Below, piece after piece: positions 20,867 through 28,702 of a stretch of DNA of 64,000 nucleotides. Position 1 is the stretch's first letter. Each line of letters begins with the position of its first letter. The notes under the pieces are model-generated. The model was not told the origin of the DNA, made no database searches, and saw nothing but the letters and a program-made list of their open reading frames with translations. Made by a program: the position numbers and the translations under genes. This DNA comes from an uncultured Acholeplasma sp. (GTDB lineage Bacteria; Bacillota_I; Bacilli_A; Acholeplasmatales; Acholeplasmataceae): contig CALMNM010000154.1 in the NCBI GenBank assembly GCA_937868795.1, positions 20,249 through 84,248 of the forward strand, given 5' to 3'.

Positions 20867-20876
20867 GCTTCCTTTT
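20852..20876. terminator. Terminator between ispG and ABC-F gene
   Basis: Stem AAGGAAGCC / GGCTTCCTT with a 5-base loop containing the ispG stop codon, followed by TTTTA on the plus strand. Also the only candidate for ending the convergent operon. Confidence 0.75.
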
Positions 20877-22413
20877 ATGTATAAAGAATGATTTCATAAT
20901 CACATAAGTCTTGATAGAATTCCTTTTCATGTGAGACCAAGATCAGCGTTCCCTCGTAAGCTGCTAATGCATCTTTCAATGCATCTTTCGCAGCGACATC
21001 TAAGTGGTTCGTGGGTTCATCTAAGATTAATACATTTCCTTTTTGATGACGAAGCAGTGCTAAACGTACTTTAGTTTGTTCGCCACCTGAAAGTGAGTTT
21101 AACTCGCGATTAGCCATGTCATAATCAATCCCGTGATTACCCAAAAGACTCATCACATCTTTTTTAGTGAAATGGGGATAGCGATGATGAACGATTTGGA
21201 ATGGGGTGATACCTGCTTCAAACTCCATATCTTGTGCAAAATAGGCAATTTTTGCGGTATCAATCCATTTAAATTCTCCACCAAGTTTGGGAATAATGTC
21301 CATAATGGTTTTGATAAACGTCGATTTACCAATCCCATTTTTCCCTGTGATCGCGACCTTCTCTTGCTTTAATATTGCGATGGATAAGGGTTCTAAAAGC
21401 GGTTCCGAATAACCGATTTCAAGTTGATCTGTGACAAGGACATCTTTACCTGTTTGTGAGGATAAAGGAAATTGAAAATGGTATTTTCGATCATGTTGTG
21501 GCGCTTGAATTCGAACCATCTTTTGCAACATCTTTCGTCTTGATTGGGCACGTTTCGTTGTTTTGGCTCGTACGATATTCTTTTGAATAAACTCTTCAGT
21601 CTTTTGAATGAATTTTTGTTGAGAAACAAAGGCTTTTTCGGCCTGTTCTAAGCGTAATTCCTTTTCCTTAAGATAAAATTCATAGTTACCTTTATAACGC
21701 GTGATTTGTCCGTTTTCTAAGGCGAAAACGGTGGTGGCAATCTCTGCAATGAATTCTTCGAGATGCGAAACGACCAAAAAGGTCTTAGGATAACTTTGTA
21801 GAAACTTCGCTAACCATTCGATATGTTTCACATCCAAGAAGTTGGTGGGTTCATCCAGAAGCAAGACATCAGCATCCGATAATAAAAGCTTACCTAAAAT
21901 AATCTTCGCACGCATGCCACCTGATAAATACTTGATCGGTTCTTCGAGAATATCCATGGTTAATCCTAATCCATGAATAATATTCCCAATCTTTGACTTG
22001 ATGGCATAAAAATCAGCATCCATCAATTCCTCTTGTAGAGTAGCTGCCCATAAAAGCATGCGATCATGATCTTTCTCATGCGCATGGACCACTTTTTCAT
22101 AGATCGATTCCATTTCCTTTTCTTTTTCAAAGAGAGGGAGAAACGCTTCATATAAATATGTGTTTACTTTGAGATCAGGATCAATTTTAGCATACTGGTC
22201 CAAATAACCAATCTTTTTGTTAGGCATCCAAGAAACAGATCCTGAATCAGGAGATAATTGTTTATCGAGCAAACGTAAAAGCGTCGATTTTCCAGTACCG
22301 TTCGGTCCTAAGAGGACAGCGTGTTCACCTTCAAATAAACGCATATTAGCTTTTTGATATAGATTTTCGCCACTATAACTAAACGTTAACTGCTCAATAT
22401 CTAAAATACTCAT
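20875..22413 (-). CDS. ABC-F family ATPase
   Basis: 512-residue cytoplasmic protein with two ATP-binding cassettes in tandem and no membrane domain. Walker A motifs GPNGTGKST (about 37-45) and GKNGIGKST (about 345-353), signatures LSGGMRAK (about 163) and LSGGEQTK (about 435), and a basic linker (about 245-320: RAKTTKRAQSRRKMLQKM) that in ABC-F proteins reaches the ribosomal P/E site. Role is ribosome-associated translation factor or antibiotic target protection; the subfamily is not resolvable by eye. ATGA overlap with the upstream thioesterase gene. Last gene of a seven-gene operon. Confidence 0.9.
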   Translation of the reverse strand: MSILDIEQLTFSYSGENLYQKANMRLFEGEHAVLLGPNGTGKSTLLRLLDKQLSPDSGSVSWMPNKKIGYLDQYAKIDPDLKVNTYLYEAFLPLFEKEKEMESIYEKVVHAHEKDHDRMLLWAATLQEELMDADFYAIKSKIGNIIHGLGLTMDILEEPIKYLSGGMRAKIILGKLLLSDADVLLLDEPTNFLDVKHIEWLAKFLQSYPKTFLVVSHLEEFIAEIATTVFALENGQITRYKGNYEFYLKEKELRLEQAEKAFVSQQKFIQKTEEFIQKNIVRAKTTKRAQSRRKMLQKMVRIQAPQHDRKYHFQFPLSSQTGKDVLVTDQLEIGYSEPLLEPLSIAILKQEKVAITGKNGIGKSTFIKTIMDIIPKLGGEFKWIDTAKIAYFAQDMEFEAGITPFQIVHHRYPHFTKKDVMSLLGNHGIDYDMANRELNSLSGGEQTKVRLALLRHQKGNVLILDEPTNHLDVAAKDALKDALAAYEGTLILVSHEKEFYQDLCDYEIILYT

Positions 22414-22922
22414 ATCGGTAAGTCGAAGAATTCAGGGATTAATTCATCCACATAAATCCATTGCTCCTGTAAAAAATGCTCGTCTTCTGTGACGATGTCA
22501 TTAACATCCTGTTTAAAATACTTGGCATTGCATGTGGCTAAGATATCGCCACTCTCTGTACATAAATAACCTTCGCCTAAAAAGAGTCTACGACGATCCT
22601 CGGTTATCTTACCTACAACATAAAGCGTATCATGAAGAGGGACAGGTTTTTGAAAGCGAATATTCAAATCATAGGTAACACCAAATGTGTTTGGTTCAAT
22701 AATTTGAATTGCACGTCCTATCGTTTCATCGAGAAGTGCTGTGATAATCCCACCATGCATCCGAGTTGGATAACTTTGATGAACATTTTCACCATGAAAA
22801 ACACCTAAAATTATTGAGTGATCGAGCTCATAAAATTTGGTATGTAATCCTGCTTGATTGTGCATCCCACAGACAAAACACATCTGGGAGTTATTTTGTT
22901 TTTTCGTGACTTTATATTTCAT
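22410..22922 (-). CDS. PaaI-like hotdog-fold thioesterase
   Basis: 170 residues with one hotdog domain. The segment MHGGIITALLDETIGRA (about 55-71) is the typical active-site helix of the PaaI/4HBT thioesterase group. N-terminal CFVCGMHNQAGLH resembles the motif CFVCGxxNPxGL common in small PaaI-like proteins. Substrate is probably an acyl-CoA. Overlaps both neighbours by 4 bases (ATGA). Confidence 0.85.
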   Translation of the reverse strand: MKYKVTKKQNNSQMCFVCGMHNQAGLHTKFYELDHSIILGVFHGENVHQSYPTRMHGGIITALLDETIGRAIQIIEPNTFGVTYDLNIRFQKPVPLHDTLYVVGKITEDRRRLFLGEGYLCTESGDILATCNAKYFKQDVNDIVTEDEHFLQEQWIYVDELIPEFFDLPI

Positions 22923-23209
22923 ATAAGACTCAAATCAAAATGAATGTACAACATATATAGCATCCCGTAAAGAGCTAAGATGGTTGTTACAATCAAAAGT
23001 ATAGAGTAAAGCTTTTGGAATCTGAAGGGGCGTTGAAAGGTTTGAAATAAACCGATCGAAAAGGGAATGAATACAACTTTAAGATATGCCTTCGTATCGA
23101 GCTTTTCATGATATCCAATATAGATACGTAGCACTAGTAAAAGTAGTGGTCCCACAAATGCACCTAGATAAAGAGCATAGATAATGGTAAATAAGAGTGT
23201 ACTAAGCAT
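22919..23209 (-). CDS. Hypothetical small membrane protein
   Basis: 96 residues with three hydrophobic segments (about 3-27, 45-58, 66-92). Not recognised. The frame opens 24 bases earlier, but the ATG at 23209 is preceded by GGAGG. It overlaps the 48-codon gene upstream by 8 bases and the thioesterase gene by 4, so it is embedded in the operon and very likely translated. Confidence 0.65.
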   Translation of the reverse strand: MLSTLLFTIIYALYLGAFVGPLLLLVLRIYIGYHEKLDTKAYLKVVFIPFSIGLFQTFQRPFRFQKLYSILLIVTTILALYGMLYMLYIHFDLSLI

Positions 23210-23348
23210 GACGTCTACCTCCAAAAATTCCATACGCTAACACTAGCAATGGAATGAGGAAGAACCAAAGTGTATCTAAGAAAAACAAGCCAAGAACACC
23301 CCAAATGAGTGAGGAAAAAGTTGCTAAAAAGATTTGCTTTTTCGTCAT
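23202..23348 (-). CDS. 48-residue small membrane protein
   Basis: A short frame from ATG at 23348 to TAG at 23202. It starts MTKKQIFLATFSSLIWG and ends GIFGGRRHA, with one or two hydrophobic stretches (about 6-24, 27-40) between basic ends. GTGAGG lies at ribosome-binding distance; the start overlaps the phosphoesterase stop as ATGA and the end overlaps the next gene by 8 bases. Tight coupling on both sides argues that it is a real gene. Function unknown. Confidence 0.65.
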   Translation of the reverse strand: MTKKQIFLATFSSLIWGVLGLFFLDTLWFFLIPLLVLAYGIFGGRRHA

Positions 23349-24292
23349 GATAAAACCTCACTTTCTGAAACAAGGTACGTATTTAGCGTCCCATTCTCCA
23401 AAATTTCAATGTGTCTTCCACCTTTTTCTAAGGTGCCATATCCGTTATAGCCAGTCGCGCGTCCATAAGCAAGCATGATGCCATCGAGCATGAAATAGAA
23501 ATCATTGAGGTGGTCATGGCCGACAAAGAGTGCTTTGGATTTGCCAAACTCAACCATCGCGTCAAAAAATCCCGTATCCATGCCTTGTGAATAAACCCGA
23601 TCTTCACCAAATGTCCCCACGATATTATCATAGAGATTATATTGAATCAGGGGGATATGCATGAAAACGACGGAATCGACAAGATCATTTTCCACATGTC
23701 CACGATACCAATCAACTTGACCTTCTGAAAGATAATCATATTCAAAATCAGCGTCTTCTAACTCAGGAGCTTCTGCTTTTGAATCTAAAAGATAAAGTCG
23801 ATAAAAAGGTAAACCATCTTTGGTGAATGTAAAGTGAAAATTACCCACACCACCTTGATCAATCATCGGTCCTACTTTGAAGTAGAGATATTCGGTTTCT
23901 GGGATAATCGATAAGAAATCCTCATAGGTGTGATAGTCATTCTCGTGATTACCAAAGATAAATGTCCATGGCGTTTTAAGTTTTTCCATGTGTGCGATGA
24001 TTTGCTTGAATAAGCGCGGCGCAGAAGGTGACATCGTCAAATCACCTGAAATAACGATGAGATCATAATCATCAGCTTCAGAGAGCGCTGTAATCAATTT
24101 GAGGGTCTTTTGATCACGAAAATCATACCCGTAGGTTAGATGGAGATCAGTGATTTGTAAAATCTTTAATGTGTCTGCTTTCATTTCTAAAACAAAGGGT
24201 TGATCATCAGTATATTGAATGGGTTCATTTTGACATGATGTCAGGGTTACTGTTAACCCTATGATAATGAAGAAAAGTACAATTTTACGCAT
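23345..24292 (-). CDS. Metallophosphoesterase lipoprotein
   Basis: 315 residues. N-terminal lipoprotein signal peptide with lipobox LTSC (Cys near residue 20), so it is tethered outside the membrane. Calcineurin-like phosphoesterase motifs follow in order: DLHLTYG (about 50), GDLTMSP (about 82), GNHENDY (about 115), VVFMHIP (about 208) and FVGHDH (about 256). The family hydrolyses phosphomono- or diesters with two metal ions; substrate unknown. ATGA overlap with the 48-residue gene downstream and an 8-base overlap with the gene upstream. Confidence 0.87.
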   Translation of the reverse strand: MRKIVLFFIIIGLTVTLTSCQNEPIQYTDDQPFVLEMKADTLKILQITDLHLTYGYDFRDQKTLKLITALSEADDYDLIVISGDLTMSPSAPRLFKQIIAHMEKLKTPWTFIFGNHENDYHTYEDFLSIIPETEYLYFKVGPMIDQGGVGNFHFTFTKDGLPFYRLYLLDSKAEAPELEDADFEYDYLSEGQVDWYRGHVENDLVDSVVFMHIPLIQYNLYDNIVGTFGEDRVYSQGMDTGFFDAMVEFGKSKALFVGHDHLNDFYFMLDGIMLAYGRATGYNGYGTLEKGGRHIEILENGTLNTYLVSESEVLS

Positions 24293-24755
24293 GTTGGGAT
24301 AACCTCTTTAGTAAGTCTTCTAATTCTAAAATACGAACTACATAGAAATCATAGACTTTATCAGCAAATGAGACAAAGACCATTTCATTTTCGTTGATAT
24401 AGCGTTTAACACGAAGTGTTGATGGATAGACAATAACAATTTTCGGATATGGAGAAGATAGACGTTGTGTCTGGTCAATAATATGGGATTTGCCAATTGC
24501 ATGAATATCCCATTTATTTCGACTATTGATGGTAAGTTCTGCATTGGCAGGCACATGTATGTAGGATATCGAATAGATATCTTCATTTATTGAGACCGTA
24601 AGTTGACCATTGATTTCAGAAATTTCCCCGTATTGTTCGATAGTCAATCGCGTATTCTCTTTAATTTTACTCTCATTTTTCTTCTGTTGGAAGATTAGTA
24701 CAAGATAGATGACAAGAAGAATCCCTGTTCCTATGATCAGCATTTCAAGAAACAT
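24285..24755 (-). CDS. Hypothetical single-pass membrane protein
   Basis: 156 residues: one N-terminal membrane helix (about 2-22), then a soluble domain of about 130 residues with predicted beta strands. Not recognised; general shape is that of an NfeD- or DUF-type anchored beta domain. ATG at 24755 is chosen over an in-frame TTG because GAGGTGAT sits at proper spacing. Overlaps the Nudix gene by 11 bases. Confidence 0.62.
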   Translation of the reverse strand: MFLEMLIIGTGILLVIYLVLIFQQKKNESKIKENTRLTIEQYGEISEINGQLTVSINEDIYSISYIHVPANAELTINSRNKWDIHAIGKSHIIDQTQRLSSPYPKIVIVYPSTLRVKRYINENEMVFVSFADKVYDFYVVRILELEDLLKRLSQHA

Positions 24756-25233
24756 CAACAATCACCTCTTTTGTCACTGAAACTAACACATCGTTTTCGA
24801 ATGTGCAATGGAAATGATAGCGCGTTTGATCTGCCATCATTACAGGTAAAAAATAGCGGATATTATGAGCAACTCCGTAGTTTTTGGGATCAATAATCCA
24901 GTCGAGCGATTTCCAATCTAAAATCCCTTCATCAGTTGCAAGTGGTGTCTTTATTTTGGGATAATTATCTCCGTGAATAAGAAATAAGTGCAACCCTTGT
25001 CCGTGAGCATCAAACGTATTCCAGGTCATAATGCCACAGTCTTTGACATCTTCTTTTTGGAACTGCTGTCCAGTTTCTTCAAAAAGTTCACGCAGAATGC
25101 CTTGCAAAGGGGATTCACCTATAGTAAGTTTACCACCCAGTCCATTCCAGCATCCTTGCCAAGGCTTTTTCTTTCGATTCACCATAAGGATTTGATTATG
25201 ATTTGTTATAAATGCTAAAGTGTATGTATACAT
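24745..25233 (-). CDS. Nudix hydrolase, MutT/8-oxo-dGTPase-like
   Basis: 162 residues with a complete Nudix box (about residues 36-58): GKLTIGESP...RELFEETGQ, matching GX5EX7REUXEEXGU. The segment KKKPWQGCWNGLGGK before it is typical of the group that removes 8-oxo-purine nucleotides. Cytoplasmic. Start chosen for GAGGGG. First gene of the seven-gene operon ending with the ABC-F gene. Confidence 0.88.
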   Translation of the reverse strand: MYTYTLAFITNHNQILMVNRKKKPWQGCWNGLGGKLTIGESPLQGILRELFEETGQQFQKEDVKDCGIMTWNTFDAHGQGLHLFLIHGDNYPKIKTPLATDEGILDWKSLDWIIDPKNYGVAHNIRYFLPVMMADQTRYHFHCTFENDVLVSVTKEVIVDVS

Positions 25234-25255
25234 ATGGCCCCTCACACATGACTTT

Positions 25256-25264
25256 ATTATAACA
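25256..25264 (-). promoter_or_regulatory. Extended -10 promoter of Nudix-to-ABC-F operon
   Basis: Minus-strand TGTTATAAT, 23 bases before the Nudix start; no clear -35 box. Confidence 0.5.
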
Positions 25265-25300
25265 TGGTCACCTCATTTTTTGAGATGAAGTATCTTTAAG

Positions 25301-25329
25301 TTGTAGATATCACGAATTTTCTATATAAT
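25301..25329 (+). promoter_or_regulatory. Promoter of DUF1801 gene
   Basis: TTGTAG, 17-base spacer, TATAAT, 30 bases before the start codon. Confidence 0.75.
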
Positions 25330-25359
25330 GTGAGTAGGTATTGAGAAAGAAGGCTAATT

Positions 25360-25710
25360 ATGGCATTTCAATCGATTGAAGATTATCGTGCAACGCTAAC
25401 TGAAGAACAAGGATGGTGGTTTGATCATGTCAGTGATTATGTCAAAAAGACATATCCATCTTATCCATTTGTCCTTTTCTATCAGCGCCCCATGTTTAAA
25501 ATTAAACCTAAATTGTTTTTAATGCTCGGTGGTGGAGCTCATCATTTCTCGATTTATACGACTGACTTTGACTATGTCAACCAGTGGAAAACAAAGAAAA
25601 TACCAGGGCTCAAATTTGGAAAATCTGCTGTTTTATTTCCCTTAGATAAAAAAGAGATGATTACATTAGCATATCAGATGTGTGATGAGGTTATTCAGCG
25701 AGCGAACTAA
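25360..25710 (+). CDS. DUF1801/YdhG-like protein
   Basis: 116-residue cytoplasmic protein of the DUF1801 superfamily (YdhG/YjbR-like fold; some members bind iron and are called frataxin-like). Typical features are the N-terminal IEDYRATL...WFDHVSDYVKKTYP helix region, a central FKIKPKLFLMLGGGAHHFSIY strand pair, and the late GKSAVLFPLD segment. Function is unsettled. Monocistronic with its own promoter; AAGAAGG precedes the ATG. Confidence 0.78.
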   Translation: MAFQSIEDYRATLTEEQGWWFDHVSDYVKKTYPSYPFVLFYQRPMFKIKPKLFLMLGGGAHHFSIYTTDFDYVNQWKTKKIPGLKFGKSAVLFPLDKKEMITLAYQMCDEVIQRAN

Positions 25711-25754
25711 ACATTTTGATGATTTTAAAAATCGATTTTTTATGTCATAAAGAC

Positions 25755-25782
25755 TTGCAATTTTATCATGATATGCTATAAT
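25755..25782 (+). promoter_or_regulatory. Promoter of tRNA-Lys
   Basis: TTGCAA, 16-base spacer, TATAAT with an extended TG (TGCTATAAT), 21 bases before the mature tRNA. Confidence 0.85.
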
Positions 25783-25803
25783 AACACATGCACGGCTAAA
25801 CAT

Positions 25804-25879
25804 GCCTCCTTAGCTCAGCTGGCAGAGCAACTGACTCTTAATCAGTGGGTCCACGGTTCGATCCCGTGAGGGGGTACCA
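25804..25879 (+). tRNA. tRNA-Lys(CTT)
   Basis: 76 bases with genome-encoded CCA. Acceptor stem GCCTCCT / AGGGGGT (opening with a G-T pair), D arm GCTC/GAGC, anticodon arm ACTGA-CTCTTAA-TCAGT with anticodon CTT (reads AAG), T arm CACGG-TTCGATC-CCGTG. The cloverleaf is complete and no intron is present. Flanked by its own promoter and terminator. Confidence 0.96.
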
Positions 25880-25890
25880 TCGAAGATAAA

Positions 25891-25918
25891 AGCACATCGC
25901 AGGATGTGCTATTTTTTT
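25891..25918 (+). terminator. Intrinsic terminator after tRNA-Lys
   Basis: Stem AGCACATC / GATGTGCT with a 4-base loop and a seven-T run. It overlaps the 3' end of the convergent nuclease-fold gene. Confidence 0.9.
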
Positions 25919-26646
25919 CTTACGTTGATAGAGATAGGATAATGATCACTTAGATAAATCGATTCCTTCTTATGATGATGAACGTTTGACCCCTCAATCA
26001 CCCAAGCATCAGATAAAAAGATATAATCGATCGGTTGTCCTTTGATTTGATCACTAAACCCATGGAAGGTCAACGGGGGTACTTCCATCGCATCATAGAG
26101 CGTTTGATGCGATTCTTTTAAAAATGATATCGTGCGTGAATCAGGATATTGATTAAAATCCCCTGTAATCATGTAAGGAAGTTGATCTTTATTAATCAGT
26201 TGGATGATCTTCATTAAATATTCTGCTTGTTGATGACATACATCATCACTCGCATAATCCAAATGCGTATTAAAGAAGTAAAAGGGAAAGCTTCCCCCAA
26301 TCTTTGCATAAGTAACGATCCTTGGAAAGTGGCTTCCTTTAATCGTCGACTCAACAAAGGGCGTATCTGTTAACCATAATGTTCCCTTATCCAAGATGGG
26401 TAAATGTTTATGAACCGCAATAGGCGTTCCTTCCCCACGCGAATCACGACCCTGATAAATCAATTGATATTCATGGCTCAATCCATCCACTAAATCTTTA
26501 AACATACCAGGACCTGCTTCTTGCATCCCAATAATGTCAAAGTTTTCATGTAAGATAAAATCAATCATTGAATCCTTGCGATATGCCCATGAACGCTGCC
26601 CATCCACTGGTACATCAATACGTAAATTTATACTTGCTATCTGCAT
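25909..26646 (-). CDS. Endonuclease/exonuclease/phosphatase family protein
   Basis: 245 residues, no signal peptide. EEP-fold motifs in order: ASINLRID (N-terminal Asn), GMQEAGPG with the metal-binding Glu (about residue 40), FFNTHLDYAS (about 127), MITGDFNQYPDS (about 160) and the terminal LSDHYPI (about 235). The general phosphodiesterase fold is certain; whether it acts on DNA, lipid or another ester is not clear. Among three nearby in-frame starts the ATG at 26646 fits AGGTGA best. Confidence 0.88.
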   Translation of the reverse strand: MQIASINLRIDVPVDGQRSWAYRKDSMIDFILHENFDIIGMQEAGPGMFKDLVDGLSHEYQLIYQGRDSRGEGTPIAVHKHLPILDKGTLWLTDTPFVESTIKGSHFPRIVTYAKIGGSFPFYFFNTHLDYASDDVCHQQAEYLMKIIQLINKDQLPYMITGDFNQYPDSRTISFLKESHQTLYDAMEVPPLTFHGFSDQIKGQPIDYIFLSDAWVIEGSNVHHHKKESIYLSDHYPISINVRKK

Positions 26647-26689
26647 TTTCATCACCTAAACCTATTGTAGCATTAACGATGATGAATAA

Positions 26690-26719
26690 TAAAAAAGATG
26701 TCCTTATTTTAGACATCTT
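26690..26719 (-). terminator. Terminator after small secreted-protein gene
   Basis: Minus-strand stem AAGATGTC / GACATCTT followed by TTTTTTATT, about 22 bases after the stop of the gene at 26741. Confidence 0.85.
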
Positions 26720-26740
26720 GAAATATTTTTTTTACTTTGA

Positions 26741-27058
26741 TTAGCTGACATTGACCGTCAAACTTAATGTTTGTTCGATATAGACTGCGACATAAACTAA
26801 ATCTGCATTCGGCATTTCATCTGGAAGTTCTCCACTCCATCCCACGAAGAGATAACCGGGACGTTCTGGACCTTCAGGAAGGACAAAATCAGAAAGGTTA
26901 GCACCAGCTGCTAGATGTTCGCTATAAACGACATTGCCAAGATGATCTTCAAAGGAAATCTTTTGAATATCTACAGACGTTGCATGTGTCTTTGATACTT
27001 CAAGAACAAAGGTCATTGCAGCAAGTAGCATCGTTAATGTCATGATGATATATTTCAT
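26741..27058 (-). CDS. Small secreted protein with InlB-B-repeat-like domain
   Basis: 105 residues. N-terminal signal peptide (about 1-26, hydrophobic, ending THATS) without a lipobox or later membrane segment, so it is probably exported. Residues about 30-92 form one beta-grasp repeat of the Listeria-Bacteroides/InlB B type: a strand with GNVVYSEHL, then GYLFVGWSGELP (the conserved GYxFxGW core) and a final strand YVAVYI. Such repeats occur in surface adhesins, usually in tandem; here a single copy stands alone. AAGGAG precedes the ATG. Monocistronic. Confidence 0.7.
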   Translation of the reverse strand: MKYIIMTLTMLLAAMTFVLEVSKTHATSVDIQKISFEDHLGNVVYSEHLAAGANLSDFVLPEGPERPGYLFVGWSGELPDEMPNADLVYVAVYIEQTLSLTVNVS

Positions 27059-27140
27059 AGTATAGTGCTCCTTTCATCAATTTCATATTCATTATACGTA
27101 GAATCTCTTACGGTGAAATAACGTGTTTCTTACGTATTTA

Positions 27141-27614
27141 TTAAATCGTTTCTCGGAAAATCATTCGTGTCAAATGTTGTTTGATATTGCGAATGGATTT
27201 CGAAGACTCATAGAATGACAACTGTTCATCAAGCCAAATTAGATTCGATTCTTTGACTTTATGCTCGATCATTTTTTTTGAAAGTTCATGATACCGGCGA
27301 TCATCAATTAACACGCAATGAAATCCATCAGATGTCGATTGACAAATCGCTTGTGTGCGAATGTAGTCGTTTGTCTTTTCACATCTTAGTCGGATCATGG
27401 TATCAAAAGGCTGCTTAAGTGATTGTTCAGAAAAATATTGAAACTTTCGATAATCGTATTTATGAATCCATAATCTCATTTGTTCACTATTCAGTATAAT
27501 TTCATTGGGTGCGTCGTGATTCGTTTGACAGGCATGAGAGGGATGCAAAAAAAGTTCACCCTTATGATGATTGTAGACTAAGTAAAAATCCCAACTAACG
27601 TTAAGCGTCTGCAT
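27141..27614 (-). CDS. Hypothetical PAS-like single-domain protein
   Basis: 157 residues, cytoplasmic. The middle part (about 10-120) has the strand/helix rhythm of a PAS_3-type sensor domain, including IHKYDYRKFQYF and FDTMIRLRCEKTNDYIR. No kinase, cyclase or output domain follows; the C-terminus is a short helical tail. The frame opens 33 bases earlier, but the ATG at 27614 has GGAGGGG at correct spacing. It lies next to an orphan response regulator but is separated from it by a terminator. PAS assignment is by eye and tentative. Confidence 0.55.
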   Translation of the reverse strand: MQTLNVSWDFYLVYNHHKGELFLHPSHACQTNHDAPNEIILNSEQMRLWIHKYDYRKFQYFSEQSLKQPFDTMIRLRCEKTNDYIRTQAICQSTSDGFHCVLIDDRRYHELSKKMIEHKVKESNLIWLDEQLSFYESSKSIRNIKQHLTRMIFRETI

Positions 27615-27693
27615 CGTATCCCCTCCAAGATGCTTATAGTCTACCAAAAAGAGTTTACGAGTCTATGACAGAATTATTAAGTATTTCTTAAAT

Positions 27694-27721
27694 AAAAAAA
27701 GAGAGTTGCATTTACTCTCTT
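27694..27721 (-). terminator. Intrinsic terminator after response regulator
   Basis: Minus-strand stem AAGAGAGT / ACTCTCTT with a 7-base loop and a seven-T run. Confidence 0.88.
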
Positions 27722-27729
27722 CAATCGTT

Positions 27730-28419
27730 TTATTCTTGACCCAATTTATAGCCAAATCCCCACATGGTTAACACAATCTTAGGATGGGATGGATCGTCTT
27801 CAATTTTCTCTCTTAGGCGACGAATGTGGACGTTGATCACATTGTCATTATAATAATACTCTTCACCCCATACCGTACGATACATCTGTTGTTTAGAGAA
27901 CGTCTGGTCAGGATGCGTCACGAGTAACTTCAAGATTTCAAATTCTTTGAGTGTTAATTCCAGTAATTTACCATCTTTTTTGACTTCAAAAGTACTTAAA
28001 TTGATGTTCAGTGGTCCGATATCGATCACACTCTTATGTTCTTTTTCATGAGATTTTTGTGAACGTCTAAGCACTGCTTTGACTCTTGCGACAAGTTCTA
28101 ACATAGAAAATGGTTTGGATAGATAATCATCAGCGCCTAATCCTAAATTAATCGCTTTTTCGACATCGGTATCTTTTGTTGAAATAATGATCACAGGGAC
28201 ATCACCCTTTGATCGGATATGTTTTAAGACCTCTTCCCCATTCTTCAAAGGCAACATCAAATCAAGTAAAACACAATCATAGTCCACAGCATCAAACTGC
28301 TTGATGGCATCTTCTCCATTGAATACGGCTTTGACATCAAACATTTCTTCTTTCAGTTTGGCTTCAATGCTTCGGCTGACGAGGATGTTATCTTCGACGA
28401 TTAGAATTTTTTGTGACAT
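27730..28419 (-). CDS. OmpR/PhoB-family response regulator (orphan)
   Basis: 229 residues: receiver domain (1 to about 118) with the acidic pair VEDN (about 9-12), phospho-acceptor Asp in CVLLDLMLPLKNG (about 53), IISTKD (Thr about 82) and KPFSM (Lys about 104); then a winged-helix output domain (about 130-229) with the signature TLKEFEILKLL and VHIRRLREKIEDDP. The upstream in-frame ATG is rejected because GAGGTG precedes the one at 28419. No histidine kinase is adjacent, so the input is unknown. A putative small RNA ends about 75 bases upstream on the same strand. Confidence 0.93.
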   Translation of the reverse strand: MSQKILIVEDNILVSRSIEAKLKEEMFDVKAVFNGEDAIKQFDAVDYDCVLLDLMLPLKNGEEVLKHIRSKGDVPVIIISTKDTDVEKAINLGLGADDYLSKPFSMLELVARVKAVLRRSQKSHEKEHKSVIDIGPLNINLSTFEVKKDGKLLELTLKEFEILKLLVTHPDQTFSKQQMYRTVWGEEYYYNDNVINVHIRRLREKIEDDPSHPKIVLTMWGFGYKLGQE

Positions 28420-28493
28420 AAGGCACCTCTTCTTCAATTATGATGAAAGCTTATTCTATTTTTATTATACCATCAAGTAAGATAAAGAAGATT

Positions 28494-28533
28494 AAAAAAA
28501 ATGCCTTGACCGCAGGGGGGGCGCGGACAAGGC
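28494..28533 (-). terminator. Strong GC-rich terminator of putative small RNA
   Basis: Minus-strand stem GCCTTGTCCGC / GCGGTCAAGGC (11 bp with one mismatch, 9-base C-rich loop), then A and eight T. Its G/C-richness is unusual for the window. Confidence 0.9.
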
Positions 28534-28609
28534 GACTGAGAATCAGTTAAACGACAAGAACACCCTAAAGGGGTGAAACTCATCATATTGTTTAAAGGAA
28601 TCTCAGGTA
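28494..28609 (-). ncRNA. Putative structured small RNA or leader
   Basis: No reading frame explains this stretch. On the minus strand it has a promoter (28615-28642), a long-range closing stem CTGAGA / TCTCAG (28601-28606 with 28536-28541), an inner stem TTAAAC / GTTTAA, an apical hairpin CACCC / GGGTG, and a very strong GC-rich terminator (28494-28533). Total transcript about 115 bases. It could be an independent sRNA, or a terminated leader of the response regulator downstream. I cannot match it to tmRNA, SRP RNA, 6S RNA, RNase P or any riboswitch class. Confidence 0.5.
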
Positions 28610-28614
28610 CTTTC

Positions 28615-28642
28615 ATTATATATGATTTATCCAAAAAAACAA
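28615..28642 (-). promoter_or_regulatory. Promoter of putative small RNA
   Basis: Minus strand TTGTTT, 16-base spacer, TATAAT, placed 6-9 bases before the first structured base. Confidence 0.6.
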
Positions 28643-28666
28643 GGACTTCACATAAAAGTGTTCTTC

Positions 28667-28693
28667 AAAAAAGAAAAGCCTGTTGCACAGGCT
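28667..28693 (-). terminator. Intrinsic terminator after LacI-family gene
   Basis: Minus-strand stem AGCCTGT / ACAGGCT with a 3-base loop and TTTCTTTTTT, 10 bases after the stop. Confidence 0.88.
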
Positions 28694-28702
28694 ACTTTCG
28701 CA

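Noticed and set aside
28530..28620. Plus-strand resemblance to a glycine riboswitch core (CACC..AAAGGGG and CTCAGGT segments).
   Set aside because: The conserved bases after CTCAGG are missing, no promoter or expression platform follows, and the plus strand runs antisense into the LacI gene. The minus strand has a promoter and terminator and is the better reading.
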